From a virus: DNA of 28,206 bases. Position 1 is the stretch's first letter. Each line of letters starts with the position of its first letter. The notes below the pieces were generated by a model, which made no database searches, was not told the DNA's origin, and saw only the letters and a list, made by a program, of their open reading frames with translations. Below are positions 5,245 to 13,676 of this stretch, piece after piece. The stretch spans positions 1 to 28,206 of IMG/VR virus record IMGVR_UViG_3300024518_001972. One strand, written 5' to 3'. A program made the translations under genes and the position numbers.

Positions 5245-7256
5245 GTCGCCATTCCGATCATTGAATCCCAATCTTGCGCTACTCCCGAACCGACTGTCGG
5301 AATATAAGGCGACGGGTACGGGTTCGCGTCAGGAACCGCTTCGACTTGTACCCCCCAAACACCGATCGCGCTCACCCCGTCACCGGCATAAGACCCTGAA
5401 TGGTTTGCGTTCGACATATATAGTTCGATTCGCCCCGTTGCGGTCGCGTCGCACTGAGCAACAAACCAACACCGATACCACCCATTCCCGTAATCAATTA
5501 TCCCGTATTCATCAAGCCCTCCTTCGGGGCTCGGATCAACCGTCCCATTCGCGATGTCACAATAAAACGTCGGGAGTGTTGTCGCCCATGCCGTCGACCC
5601 GAGATCCATTCGAATCCAATCTCGGCCGTCTGCCTTGAAAAAGGCAGAAAAACAATAGGACGTCCCGGCCACAAACCCTGTAGCGATGTTTTGCTGTAAA
5701 AGATGAAAGGCCGACGTCGCCGCTTCGATCCATTTATCTGCGGTCAGCGTCCCGTCAGGGGCGATGTACTGATCCGCCGTGATCGACGCGTCCCCCTTGA
5801 CCCATGTCCCCGAGTCCATCGTCTGCGACTGTAAACAAATATTCGTTCGCTGCGCCCCCACAGAAAACCCGAACGTCGTCGGCGCGATCGCTTCAACCGT
5901 GTCGGTGAGTTGATTCGTTTCGCGCTCGGTCTTCATTTTGTAAACGACTTCGTTTTCACGCGAAATAATATCGGCCGGATTCAAAAGTTTTTGGTAATAC
6001 GCTTGCCACCCGCCGAGCGATTGACCCGAAACGGCGGTGACGGAATACCGCGCGTCGCCGTCTAAATCGAAACCGCGAACGGACTCGATAAGCCACTCGC
6101 CGGAAATATTCATGTCGGTCAACGTGATCGTTTGCAGCGTTCCGGCAATAAGACCCGGCGTGTCGGTCGTATAAACGACTTGTTCGTGTATCGATCCAAA
6201 CCGCTCTAGTCGTGCGGCCGCAATGTCGATCGCTAAATCGACGTCATCGATTTTTTGATCGGTGAAAACGTTTTCGTAAATGCCCGATCCTGATTCGACG
6301 GCGGCTCGCGCGGTGATTTCCGAACCGAGTTCCGATTCAATGATCACCGGCACTTCGGCGTCGAACGTTATGCGGATCAAATCGGCGGCGTTCAACACGG
6401 TCCCGCCGACGTCTTGTTCGATCGTGTGCGATCCTTTTTGCCAATAGAAATCGGAACCTGATTCTCCGGCCGTGTCGTGAGTTTTTGTCGTAAATCCTGC
6501 CGACGCGATATTCGTTTCAACGAGCGTGACATTGTTCGCCGACTTGCGAATCAAAAACGCGCGCGTGTTTCCGTCACCGGCGATCGTTTCCGTCAATCCG
6601 GTGTCGATGTCGATGCCGCCGCGAAGGATCTGTTTGTTGATGTATTGATTCGTCGTTTTAGATTTCGAAATATCGAGATAATCCTTATTCGACGATGTCA
6701 AATTGAACGCCGCCGCCGTTGCCGTTCGCGGTTTGAATTGCAACGCTTTATTCAAATTGATTTCCCAATCGAAACCCGCGAGCGCGGCCAATTCATCAAG
6801 CACGACCGACGCATACATATGTGGGTAAACGATTTTTGATATCGTCGGGCCGCCCTCGATCGTGCCTTCGGTGACAGATTCCCCGTCGAGGTAATTCGTA
6901 ATAATATCCGACACGATTGCACCGGCCGTTTGTGCGGAATACGAATCGTTCACGACACGGCGAATTGCAATTTGATCGAAATCGAGACACGAATACGACA
7001 ACAACCGTTGCGTTCGGCCGGTCATTAGAACGTCGGTTTCTTTAATATGAACGACGCGACCCCCGAAAACTTTTGTACCGGCGTCGAGAATAAAAACATC
7101 TTCGCCCTCGTCAACGGGGTACGTCGTGACGTCAGGCCCGGCTTCGACGATAAACGTTGCGGTGCCGCGTTGATTGATCGAGTTTTCCCACGTCGGCGAA
7201 CCGGCTTTGAAATTGATGTCGGTGGCCGCCCCGTCCTGAATCGTAATCGCGCCCAT
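5235..7256 (-). CDS. Tail hub / baseplate protein with C-terminal lectin-like domain
   Basis: This 673-aa protein directly follows the tape measure gene (ATGG start overlapping its stop), the usual site of distal-tail and hub proteins. Residues 1-430 look like a gp27/gpD-like hub: beta-rich, with GGRVVHIKETD, a helical VLDELAALAGFDWEINL segment and GEWLIESVRGFDLDGDARYS. Residues of about 465-655 form a separate domain: NICLQSQTMDSGTWVKGDAS, GTLTADKWIEA, FSAFFKADGRDWIRMDL, NGWYRCWFVA and a terminal YIPTVGSGV. That pattern is typical of carbohydrate-binding, head-spike-like modules in phages. The glycan-binding role is inferred. Confidence 0.75.
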   Translation of the reverse strand: MGAITIQDGAATDINFKAGSPTWENSINQRGTATFIVEAGPDVTTYPVDEGEDVFILDAGTKVFGGRVVHIKETDVLMTGRTQRLLSYSCLDFDQIAIRRVVNDSYSAQTAGAIVSDIITNYLDGESVTEGTIEGGPTISKIVYPHMYASVVLDELAALAGFDWEINLNKALQFKPRTATAAAFNLTSSNKDYLDISKSKTTNQYINKQILRGGIDIDTGLTETIAGDGNTRAFLIRKSANNVTLVETNIASAGFTTKTHDTAGESGSDFYWQKGSHTIEQDVGGTVLNAADLIRITFDAEVPVIIESELGSEITARAAVESGSGIYENVFTDQKIDDVDLAIDIAAARLERFGSIHEQVVYTTDTPGLIAGTLQTITLTDMNISGEWLIESVRGFDLDGDARYSVTAVSGQSLGGWQAYYQKLLNPADIISRENEVVYKMKTERETNQLTDTVEAIAPTTFGFSVGAQRTNICLQSQTMDSGTWVKGDASITADQYIAPDGTLTADKWIEAATSAFHLLQQNIATGFVAGTSYCFSAFFKADGRDWIRMDLGSTAWATTLPTFYCDIANGTVDPSPEGGLDEYGIIDYGNGWYRCWFVAQCDATATGRIELYMSNANHSGSYAGDGVSAIGVWGVQVEAVPDANPYPSPYIPTVGSGVAQDWDSMIGMATWG

Positions 7257-9892
7257 TAACCGCCCCCGACAATTCCGTACGTATCAAGAACGCCGGGAAG
7301 CCCACGAACGACCGAACGCCCTATTTGAACACCGTCAAGATTGATGATCACCGTTTGAACGATGTCGGACCCGACGCCGAGTCCTCGACCGGGCGGACGA
7401 ACGCCTATCGAACCGCTACCGGTGAACGCACCGCCGAACTGCGTGACACCAATCCCGCGGCCTGTATTCAAACCGATCGCACCGCCGAGCGGCGTGAAAC
7501 CGGGGATGAATCCCTCACCGAATGCTGTGAACGGCGACCCGCGTGTGCTTCCTGTTTTGAAATCATTGCCTAATTTCCCTTCGTTCATGCCGCTTCCGGT
7601 CGGCCATGCGAATATAGGATTTCCGTTTTCATCGACACCCACCGGAACGGGTGTATCAATCACACCGGCCGTTCCGATTCCGGTCGGGCGTCCTCCCGGC
7701 CATAGAATCGACTCGATCAACGTCATCAATTGTTGCTCTGACAATCCTGATGTGCCGAACAATTCGCCTTCGGCGATGATTTGATCGAAAATACCTTCGG
7801 CACCCACGCCCTGACTTTGAAGCCCTTTAATAACTCCCGGCAATATTTTATCGCGAGCAATGCCGACGAGCTTGTCGCCGATCGTTCCGAATCCTAATGC
7901 GTCGGACAACCCTTGAACGGTTGACGTGATACCGGAAACGATGTTTGAAATCACCGGCGCAAGTGCCGCAAACGCGGGGCCGATGCCCGGAATTACGGTC
8001 GACGCTAAATTCGTCAACACGCCGGTCAATCCTGAACCGCTGCCGAGTGCACTGAATACGCCTCCGAAAATTCCGCTACCCGCCGGACCAAGTCCCATCG
8101 ACGCACCGAAATCAGTAAACACGGCCGTGATACCTCCCGGCCCGTCGACCTTTCGTGCAAGCGCATCGATTTCCATCCCGGCACCGGCGCGGAATTGTTG
8201 CCACGGCGTCATGTCGACAACGACCGGAACGAGATCATTCGTGATCGTCGCCGGTAGTTCGAGCAATTTAGCTTTCATGCCGTCGACACGCAGGGCGATT
8301 TCTGTTTCGGACTGCCCGAATTGAACGTGTGCGACGTCGAATATCGACGTTCCGAGTCCGGCGATTATCGGAGACAATAGAAATGCTTCCTTCGAAACGG
8401 CTTTTAAACCGTGGTTTTCATCCTTTCCGGCTAATTCTTCGGCGGCTTTTTTGCCGTCCTCCAACGCGCCGATCGTCTTTCCCATTTCGGATGCTAGACC
8501 ACCCGGCGAATCGCCGACGGCATCGACGGCTGTTTTCGCGGCGTCCGGTACATCTTCCTCTAATTTTTCAGCGATGTCGTCGGCACCACCGGCGACGTCC
8601 TCCGTAATGCCGAGCCAATCTTTCACGAACCCCGGCAAGATTTTCATAATGCCCTGAATCGCGGCGGCGAACGCGTCTTTGATGCGGTCCCACATGCCGG
8701 AAAATAAATTCTTTACGCCCTCCCATAAACCGGCCCAATCACCGGAAAACAATGCTTTGAAAATGTCCCACGTCGATGTGAAAATGTGAATCCACCAATC
8801 GAACGCTTTCCAAATAACGTTGAACCCGAACTTGAACGCTTCGACGACGGACACGAATAAATCTTTGACGCCGATCCAAACGTTGTCCATGATGCGGCCG
8901 ATGATCGGCATCTTCGTATCGATCCACGCTTTGATGTCCTTCCATTTGATGATCAACAATGCGACGGCCGCAACAACGAGGCCGATCGCGACGGCCCATG
9001 GATTGATAACGGCCATCAATGCACCGATGCCAAAAATCAAGGGAGGTAAAGCCGCCGCAATCGCCGCGATGACCACGATCAGTTTCTTTTTCTCCGGCGA
9101 CAATTTCATGATCTTTTCCGTGACGGCTTTGAACTTCGCGGCCAACGGAATCAATGCTTCGGTGATGATTTTGCCGAACATTTCGGTCATGTCGCCGACC
9201 GTATTCATCAACTGTTGAAATGGACCGGCACCGGCGGCGGCGGCCGCTGCAGCTGCGCCACCGAATTGCGTTTCAAGCTCGCCGAGTATAATCGTTTGCG
9301 CGTCGGCGAGCCGACCGCCTTCGGCAAGTGCCTTGATGACCTCTTTTTGTTCGACGGAAAATTGAATACCGGCACGACCGAGCGCGCCCATGTTCGCGAC
9401 CGGATCGTTTAACGCTTTGCCCAACATGATTGTCGACGACGTTAAATCGGTGCCGATTTTCTGCGACAAATCAACGGCGACTTGTTGGGTGCGAATAAAC
9501 GCTTCGCCGGAAATATTCGTGAACGTTAAAAGATTCGCCGTCGCCTTGGTCATGATTTCCTCATCACCAAAAATCGAATTCGATTGAATCTCTTGCGCGG
9601 CTTTTTGGAGCTCCGCCGTCGTGAGGCCGACTTGCCCACCGGTCGATTTTAGACCGGCTTCGACTTGCGCGATTGCTTTTGCTTGTTTGTCCCACGCGAT
9701 GACCGACGCAACGCCGAACGCAAGTATCGGGGCCGACACCGATTTTGTGAACGTCTTGCCGACGCCCATCATTTTCTTTCCGGCACCGTTGATCTTCTTC
9801 GTGACGGATTTTAGACCTTTATCGAACTCCTTCGGATTTAATCCGACGCCGATAAATAGTTGATCAACTTGTTTGCCGATTCCTAATGCCAT
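7256..9892 (-). CDS. Tail tape measure protein
   Basis: This 878-aa protein is long, helical and Ala/Gly-rich, and lies between the tail chaperones and the hub, the classic tape measure position. The N-terminus has the typical pattern of repeated helices with GKQVDQLFIGVGLNPKEFDK, then KKINGAGKKMMGVGKTFTKS and AQVEAGLKSTGG. Residues 213-221 include an alanine run. Two hydrophobic segments lie at about 271-294 and 299-316, as expected for a protein that enters the host membrane. A Gly-rich C-terminal tail follows. The ATG at 9892 overlaps the chaperone stop. Length predicts a tail of roughly 130 nm using the usual 1.5 Å per residue rule. Confidence 0.9.
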   Translation of the reverse strand: MALGIGKQVDQLFIGVGLNPKEFDKGLKSVTKKINGAGKKMMGVGKTFTKSVSAPILAFGVASVIAWDKQAKAIAQVEAGLKSTGGQVGLTTAELQKAAQEIQSNSIFGDEEIMTKATANLLTFTNISGEAFIRTQQVAVDLSQKIGTDLTSSTIMLGKALNDPVANMGALGRAGIQFSVEQKEVIKALAEGGRLADAQTIILGELETQFGGAAAAAAAAGAGPFQQLMNTVGDMTEMFGKIITEALIPLAAKFKAVTEKIMKLSPEKKKLIVVIAAIAAALPPLIFGIGALMAVINPWAVAIGLVVAAVALLIIKWKDIKAWIDTKMPIIGRIMDNVWIGVKDLFVSVVEAFKFGFNVIWKAFDWWIHIFTSTWDIFKALFSGDWAGLWEGVKNLFSGMWDRIKDAFAAAIQGIMKILPGFVKDWLGITEDVAGGADDIAEKLEEDVPDAAKTAVDAVGDSPGGLASEMGKTIGALEDGKKAAEELAGKDENHGLKAVSKEAFLLSPIIAGLGTSIFDVAHVQFGQSETEIALRVDGMKAKLLELPATITNDLVPVVVDMTPWQQFRAGAGMEIDALARKVDGPGGITAVFTDFGASMGLGPAGSGIFGGVFSALGSGSGLTGVLTNLASTVIPGIGPAFAALAPVISNIVSGITSTVQGLSDALGFGTIGDKLVGIARDKILPGVIKGLQSQGVGAEGIFDQIIAEGELFGTSGLSEQQLMTLIESILWPGGRPTGIGTAGVIDTPVPVGVDENGNPIFAWPTGSGMNEGKLGNDFKTGSTRGSPFTAFGEGFIPGFTPLGGAIGLNTGRGIGVTQFGGAFTGSGSIGVRPPGRGLGVGSDIVQTVIINLDGVQIGRSVVRGLPGVLDTYGIVGGG

Positions 9893-10193
9893 TCCGTTGC
9901 GCGCGGTCGCGTGATCTGAGTTTAGCTAATTCGAATTCTCGTTCTAATTCGGCCCCGCCGATTTGTTTTTGCCGCCGTTGTTTTCCGGCGTCACCGATCG
10001 TTTGATCGTAAACGTATGTCAGCGGCACGTTGTCTTTTATACTCGAACCGCCGCCCCATTTCAAAACGGCCGTCGCAATGGCGAGCGACCGTTGCCAAGC
10101 GAAATCGGTTTCGTCTCGTTTTTCTTGCGCGGCCCATAATAGCGCGCGAAAGAAATATCGAATTGATAATTTGTCTATCTGTGCCGGGTACAA
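9864..10193 (-). CDS. Tail assembly chaperone, gpT-like frame
   Basis: As an independent ORF this is 109 aa from a TTG at 10193. The frame stays open upstream: before the TTG it reads DFDAVDEAGFRLLG and then LYPAQIDKLSIRYFFRALLW, so the conserved-looking part begins before the TTG. It is in the -1 frame relative to the upstream gpG-like gene and remains open across that gene's stop. This matches the lambda gpG/gpGT arrangement, in which a fraction of ribosomes shift -1. I see no canonical slippery heptamer in the overlap, so initiation at TTG or non-standard shifting are alternatives. Confidence 0.7.
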   Translation of the reverse strand: MYPAQIDKLSIRYFFRALLWAAQEKRDETDFAWQRSLAIATAVLKWGGGSSIKDNVPLTYVYDQTIGDAGKQRRQKQIGGAELEREFELAKLRSRDRAQRNGIRNRQTS

Positions 10194-10234
10194 TCCGAGT
10201 AATCGAAATCCGGCTTCGTCAACCGCGTCGAAAT

Positions 10235-10645
10235 CTAGGAATCGTCTGCGTTGACCACTTCTATGGTCTCCGTCGTCTCGGTCGTCTGACCGTTTGTCGT
10301 CAACTCGGACGCTTCGACTCCATGCCTGAAACTGTTCATCGATTCCCCGACGTCGGCCATTCCTTTACCAAGCACGAATTGAATTCGTTGCTGTGATTCG
10401 GGCGGTTCCTTCATCAATTGGATCATTACGTCGATTTCTTTCAACATATGATCGTCGTGTAAAAGTGCGCACCATACGAGGGTCGCGAACATCGAGGGTT
10501 TGAACGTCCCGTCGTCGAGTGTCGTCAAATCGACAATGACGCCGTGAACTTCTTCGGCGACACGAATCGAGGCGAGCGAGAGCCGAAGGAATTTCGGCTC
10601 GCCGCCCAACTCGATTTTATAGCCGTCGTGATATGCGTTCTGCAT
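10235..10645 (-). CDS. Tail assembly chaperone, gpG-like
   Basis: This 136-aa protein lies between the tail tube and tape measure genes, the standard place for the gpG chaperone that coats the tape measure protein during tail assembly. It starts MQNAYHDGYKIELGGEPKFL, has a helical core (residues of about 24-85, LASIRVAEEVHGVIVDL) and a Thr/Glu-rich tail (TETTETIEVV), as is common in these proteins. The start is preceded by a strong hairpin (10653-10699) that may limit its translation. Assignment is by position and general features. Confidence 0.75.
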   Translation of the reverse strand: MQNAYHDGYKIELGGEPKFLRLSLASIRVAEEVHGVIVDLTTLDDGTFKPSMFATLVWCALLHDDHMLKEIDVMIQLMKEPPESQQRIQFVLGKGMADVGESMNSFRHGVEASELTTNGQTTETTETIEVVNADDS

Positions 10646-10652
10646 ATGGGAT

Positions 10653-10699
10653 CACCGTAACTAATTGAAGGGAATAAATTTCCCTTTTAAGTTATGGTG
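10653..10699 (-). promoter_or_regulatory. Nested RNA hairpin between tail tube and chaperone genes
   Basis: On the minus strand AAGGGAA-ATTTA-TTCCCTT (10686-10668) is a perfect 7-bp hairpin starting just after the tail tube stop. It is enclosed by CACCATAACT (10699-10690) pairing with AGTTACGGTG (10662-10653) with one mismatch. There is no U tract, so it is not a standard terminator. It could protect the abundant tail-tube mRNA or hide the next gene's initiation site, which begins 7 nt downstream. Confidence 0.55.
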
Positions 10700-11133
10700 C
10701 CCTGAGTCAGCGCGCCAGTGACGTTTGCGGAGATCGAAACTTCGATCGCCGATTCGTCATCAAGGTTCACGTCGTACGATGTAAGAATCGCTTTCCCATA
10801 ATATTCCTCGTCACCGGCGACGTCGGAACTGAAAAGGAACCACAATTCTTTTGTGGCCGATTCGAACGCGGCAACGAATTTTCCTTGCCCCCCGTCCTCG
10901 GCCGTTTTAAATCGCATCGTTGCTGTGAACGATGTCGACCGACGGCCGCCGAGGTATTCAGAATTTTCGCCCGAATCTTTGTTCGAAATATCGATCGCGT
11001 TGACCGATGACGAAATCGACAACGACACCAAATACGCGGCAACCGTGTACGCGGCGTCGGCCGTCGAGTGTCCGAGTGTGGGCGCAGCGGTCGCGAAGTA
11101 CGCGAGGAACGCCCGTCCGTTTTTAATACTCAT
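10687..11133 (-). CDS. Major tail (tube) protein
   Basis: This 148-aa protein has the compact beta-rich pattern of TP901-1-like tail tube proteins: MSIKNGRAFLAYFATAAPTL, then DISNKDSGENSEYLGGRRST (a typical IDVTNKDS-like motif), SFTATMRFKTAEDGGQG, ELWFLFSS and a C-terminal AIEVSISANVTGALTQG. It polymerises as stacked hexamers forming the tail tube. The ATG overlaps the glycosyltransferase stop as ATGA. It is followed by the nested hairpin and the chaperone genes, which fits the siphovirus order. Confidence 0.85.
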   Translation of the reverse strand: MSIKNGRAFLAYFATAAPTLGHSTADAAYTVAAYLVSLSISSSVNAIDISNKDSGENSEYLGGRRSTSFTATMRFKTAEDGGQGKFVAAFESATKELWFLFSSDVAGDEEYYGKAILTSYDVNLDDESAIEVSISANVTGALTQGTIT

Positions 11134-11864
11134 TTATCTGTTTGTTTTGTTACGGTGATCCTTTCGAGCTTCTTTCGTAGCCCACGAAAATGCGTATCGA
11201 GAAAAACGTTTGCGGGACGGTGATCGAGTTTGACGATCTTCCGCATGGCTCTCATCGACCACATGTTTTCATCGGTTTTCACATCGAGAATCGGGACGAT
11301 ATGATTTTTATACAGGCAATCCGTAATCACGTAGGCCGGATTCGCCTTGTCCCAAACCAATTCTTTGAACGACCGGTCGAGGTATTTCGTCAACGTCGGA
11401 TCGAACATCTTCCATCGTAGATTGTCGAGCAACGCCGTCGACACCGTTGCGCCGACGCCGGTGATAAACCGCGCGTGATACACGCGGTCGTTGCCGTTGT
11501 AAAAACAACACGACCGATGCGAAATCGCCTGATAACCTTCGTCGATTTTTTCGACAACGAAATCGGCGTATGCCTGTGAAATGAAATCATCCGATCCGAG
11601 CCACATCACGGCGTCACAATCGGCGGCTTGTAATGTCGGAACGGCGGCCATGCATTTCGCGCCCAACGGTTGATTTTTGTGTTCGACGTATTCGAATCCT
11701 GCCTTTTCGGCAACGGCCTTTGATTTCGCTCCCTCGCTGCCCACGACGACGCCCACGACCTCGGCACCGGCGCGCTCTAATGCACGACGGTTCCATTCGA
11801 GCGACGCGGCCGCGAGGCGGTGACGACCCCATACGGGCACCATGATTCCTATTCTGATATCCAT
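11130..11864 (-). CDS. Glycosyltransferase-like protein (GT-A fold)
   Basis: I chose the ATG at 11864 (MDIRIGIMVPVWGRHRLA), directly after the previous stop; the frame from 11954 adds an N-terminus that overlaps the upstream gene. The 244-aa protein has the GT-A layout: IMVPVWGRHR strand-turn at the start, an alternating VVGVVVGSEG segment, and VMWLGSDDF with an acidic metal-binding-like motif (SDD) at about residues 95-105, then TGVGATVS. It probably transfers a sugar from a nucleotide-sugar donor. It is embedded between the tail terminator-like and tail tube genes, so a virion protein is a candidate acceptor. The family is inferred by eye. Confidence 0.7.
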   Translation of the reverse strand: MDIRIGIMVPVWGRHRLAAASLEWNRRALERAGAEVVGVVVGSEGAKSKAVAEKAGFEYVEHKNQPLGAKCMAAVPTLQAADCDAVMWLGSDDFISQAYADFVVEKIDEGYQAISHRSCCFYNGNDRVYHARFITGVGATVSTALLDNLRWKMFDPTLTKYLDRSFKELVWDKANPAYVITDCLYKNHIVPILDVKTDENMWSMRAMRKIVKLDHRPANVFLDTHFRGLRKKLERITVTKQTDK

Positions 11865-11868
11865 TCGT

Positions 11869-12297
11869 TTATCCGGTTTCCATTGTGTGATAGCGCATTC
11901 GAACGACGACGCCGTAATAATCGATTTCGCCGACGCGCCATTCGAGATTCGCATCTTCGTCGGTGAATTCAGGCCACGCCATTTTCGTTTCGTGCGGTGA
12001 ATCGAGCGTCAATAAATTGCGCCCGAGTTTCGAAACAATCGACGCGGCGACGGTCATTGCTTCGGTTAATGTTTCGGCGACCGCGACCATTGTCAATCGA
12101 CAGTTCGCGCCCTCGTGTGTGCGCGTCGACCACGGTTGATAGGACATTTGATTCAATTGGATGTACGGCCGTGGCGTATCAATATCAGGATTCGTCACAA
12201 CGCGATTCGCCGTGTCGGTCGTGTAACCGTCGGCGGTCAATTGAACAATCAATGCGTCACCGGCGGCGTCGCGTATCGTAACTCGTGGATCAAGCAT
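11869..12297 (-). CDS. Tail terminator-like protein
   Basis: This 142-aa protein starts MLDPRVTIRDAAGDALIVQL, followed by PRPYIQLNQMSYQPWSTRTH and CRLTMVAVAETLTEAMTVA. The central PYI.L..... pattern, the helix after a beta strand, and the position between the HK97 gp10-like gene and the tail tube gene fit the tail-completion or tail-terminator family (lambda gpU-like fold). Its start overlaps the upstream gene by 8 bases. The assignment rests mainly on synteny. Confidence 0.65.
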   Translation of the reverse strand: MLDPRVTIRDAAGDALIVQLTADGYTTDTANRVVTNPDIDTPRPYIQLNQMSYQPWSTRTHEGANCRLTMVAVAETLTEAMTVAASIVSKLGRNLLTLDSPHETKMAWPEFTDEDANLEWRVGEIDYYGVVVRMRYHTMETG

Positions 12298-12757
12298 TCG
12301 GTCGGAGTGCCCTCACAACACGGTCAATGTGTGGTTGCCGTTGCGATTCGGCGGCCGGTGCCATGAACGGTTGCGCGGCGGTGCCGGGGTGATTTACTTT
12401 TTTCGCCCACACGATTTGTCCTCCGACTTTGAATCGCAAAATCGTTGCGTTGACCGGCTCGATTGTGTGTGCTTTCGTGCCGTATTCGATGTCGGACGCA
12501 TAATCGACGTCGTTTTGCCCACCGACGAGAATGCGGCCTTCGTATGAACCGATCTTATCAGGTCGAATCGTGCGTTTTAAATTGCCTCGCTTCACCGGTA
12601 CGAGCCGAACGGCCTCGCGTTGAACGGCTAACAACGTATCTTCGACGGCGTGTTTTAGACGTCGACGTACGCCGTCGCCGTATTTGCCCATGTTCTTCGT
12701 GACACGATCCATTTCACGACGACTGATTTTAAATTCTATGGCTCCGCGTTTCGGCAT
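12290..12757 (-). CDS. HK97 gp10-like tail completion protein
   Basis: This 155-aa protein has the hallmarks of the HK97 gp10 family: a helical N-terminal half (RVTKNMGKYGDGVRRRLKHA), then AVRLVPVKRGNLKRTIR (the common PVDTGNLRRSI-like motif), VGGQNDVDYASDIEYGTKAH (YA..VEYGT motif) and NHPGTAAQPFMAPAAES (G....PFM.PA). It acts at the head-tail joint in siphoviruses. Its ATG overlaps the upstream stop. Length is normal. Confidence 0.85.
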   Translation of the reverse strand: MPKRGAIEFKISRREMDRVTKNMGKYGDGVRRRLKHAVEDTLLAVQREAVRLVPVKRGNLKRTIRPDKIGSYEGRILVGGQNDVDYASDIEYGTKAHTIEPVNATILRFKVGGQIVWAKKVNHPGTAAQPFMAPAAESQRQPHIDRVVRALRPNA

Positions 12758-13098
12758 TACGTCTGCAATTCCTCGAATACAATCATAAGTTCACGACCGC
12801 GTTCATTCGGCCGATAGATCCCTGTAATTCCAAAACGGCGCGAATCAAAAATCATGTGATGTTCGGCCTTGATTGATTCGCCTTTCAACGCGAAATCAGG
12901 ATCGAAATTCACGCGCGCGAAATGCGTTGCGACGCCACGGAATTGCTCCGCGATTTCACCGCGTCGGCCGGTGACGTTTTTCAATGTGCCCCAAATTGTT
13001 TTCAATACTTTGTCGGCCGGAACGCGTTCGTGTGAAGCGTTCTTCGTCATCGTCCGATCGACGAATTGCAAACGATGTGGATGTCTTAGTCGCGGCAT
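12757..13098 (-). CDS. Head-tail adaptor / head closure protein
   Basis: This 113-aa protein starts at the ATG at 13098 (MPRLRHPHRLQFVDRTMTKN), which overlaps the connector gene stop as TAATG. The longer version from 13119 lies within the upstream gene. The body has a beta-rich pattern with VTGRRGEIAEQFRGVATHFA, HHMIFDSRRFGITGIYRP and RELMIVFEEL, consistent with the SPP1 gp16 / HK97-type head-closure family (W.....R.E......., then I.....Y.I.GI). Position between connector and gp10-like genes supports this. Confidence 0.75.
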   Translation of the reverse strand: MPRLRHPHRLQFVDRTMTKNASHERVPADKVLKTIWGTLKNVTGRRGEIAEQFRGVATHFARVNFDPDFALKGESIKAEHHMIFDSRRFGITGIYRPNERGRELMIVFEELQT

Positions 13099-13676
13099 TA
13101 CATTATCACGAATGAACAATATTTATCAACGACGTCGTCGAACGAAACCGGCGTTTTCGTTTGAACTGACATGCCCGGAATCACCGATGATTCATTCCAA
13201 AACCGATCGGACACGCGCGTCAATAACGCGTCGCGAATGTCTTTCGGTACGGTGTCGGCGGTCGCACCGTAACCGCATGACGCGATCATTTGAAACGCTT
13301 GATGACGGCGTTCCGCAATAAACAACGAGTTGTCAGGAACGAGTTTCATCGGATCAAGCCCGTACGTATAAAAATCCGAACCGTCGGTCCATGCGGTCGC
13401 AACACCGTCGGACGTGTAATATTTAAACGACGTCAACGTGATCACCGGCCGAATCGGGAATATTGCCGACATGACATTGATGTCACCGGAATCAAATTCA
13501 ACGGTCACCGTTTGCGTGATTAACGCGCGATCGGTGTTGCCTTCGAATTCGACGCGCGCGGCTTCGATCAATGATTTGATATACAAATCATCGTCGTCGT
13601 GTTCGATTTGCAAATGCGTTTTCGCTTCGGCAATCGTAACCGGTTCAATCGACGGATCGGTTCGTGTTACGTGCAT
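13098..13676 (-). CDS. Head-tail connector protein (gp6-like)
   Basis: This 192-aa protein starts MHVTRTDPSIEPVTIAEAKT, then HLQIEHDDDDLYIKSLIEAA and ARVEFEGNTDRALITQTVTV. That is the typical N-terminal signature of the gp6/gp8-like connector family (VTLAEAK.HLR...DDDD.I..LI.AA.......T.R.L). The middle is beta-rich, with a helical C-terminus (KDIRDALLTRVSDRFW). It forms a ring beneath the portal. It starts exactly one base before the upstream gene's stop region ends. Confidence 0.85.
   Translation of the reverse strand: MHVTRTDPSIEPVTIAEAKTHLQIEHDDDDLYIKSLIEAARVEFEGNTDRALITQTVTVEFDSGDINVMSAIFPIRPVITLTSFKYYTSDGVATAWTDGSDFYTYGLDPMKLVPDNSLFIAERRHQAFQMIASCGYGATADTVPKDIRDALLTRVSDRFWNESSVIPGMSVQTKTPVSFDDVVDKYCSFVIM

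Noticed and set aside
11865-11954. N-terminal extension of the glycosyltransferase
   Set aside because: It overlaps the tail-terminator gene; the GT-A fold starts at the ATG at 11864.
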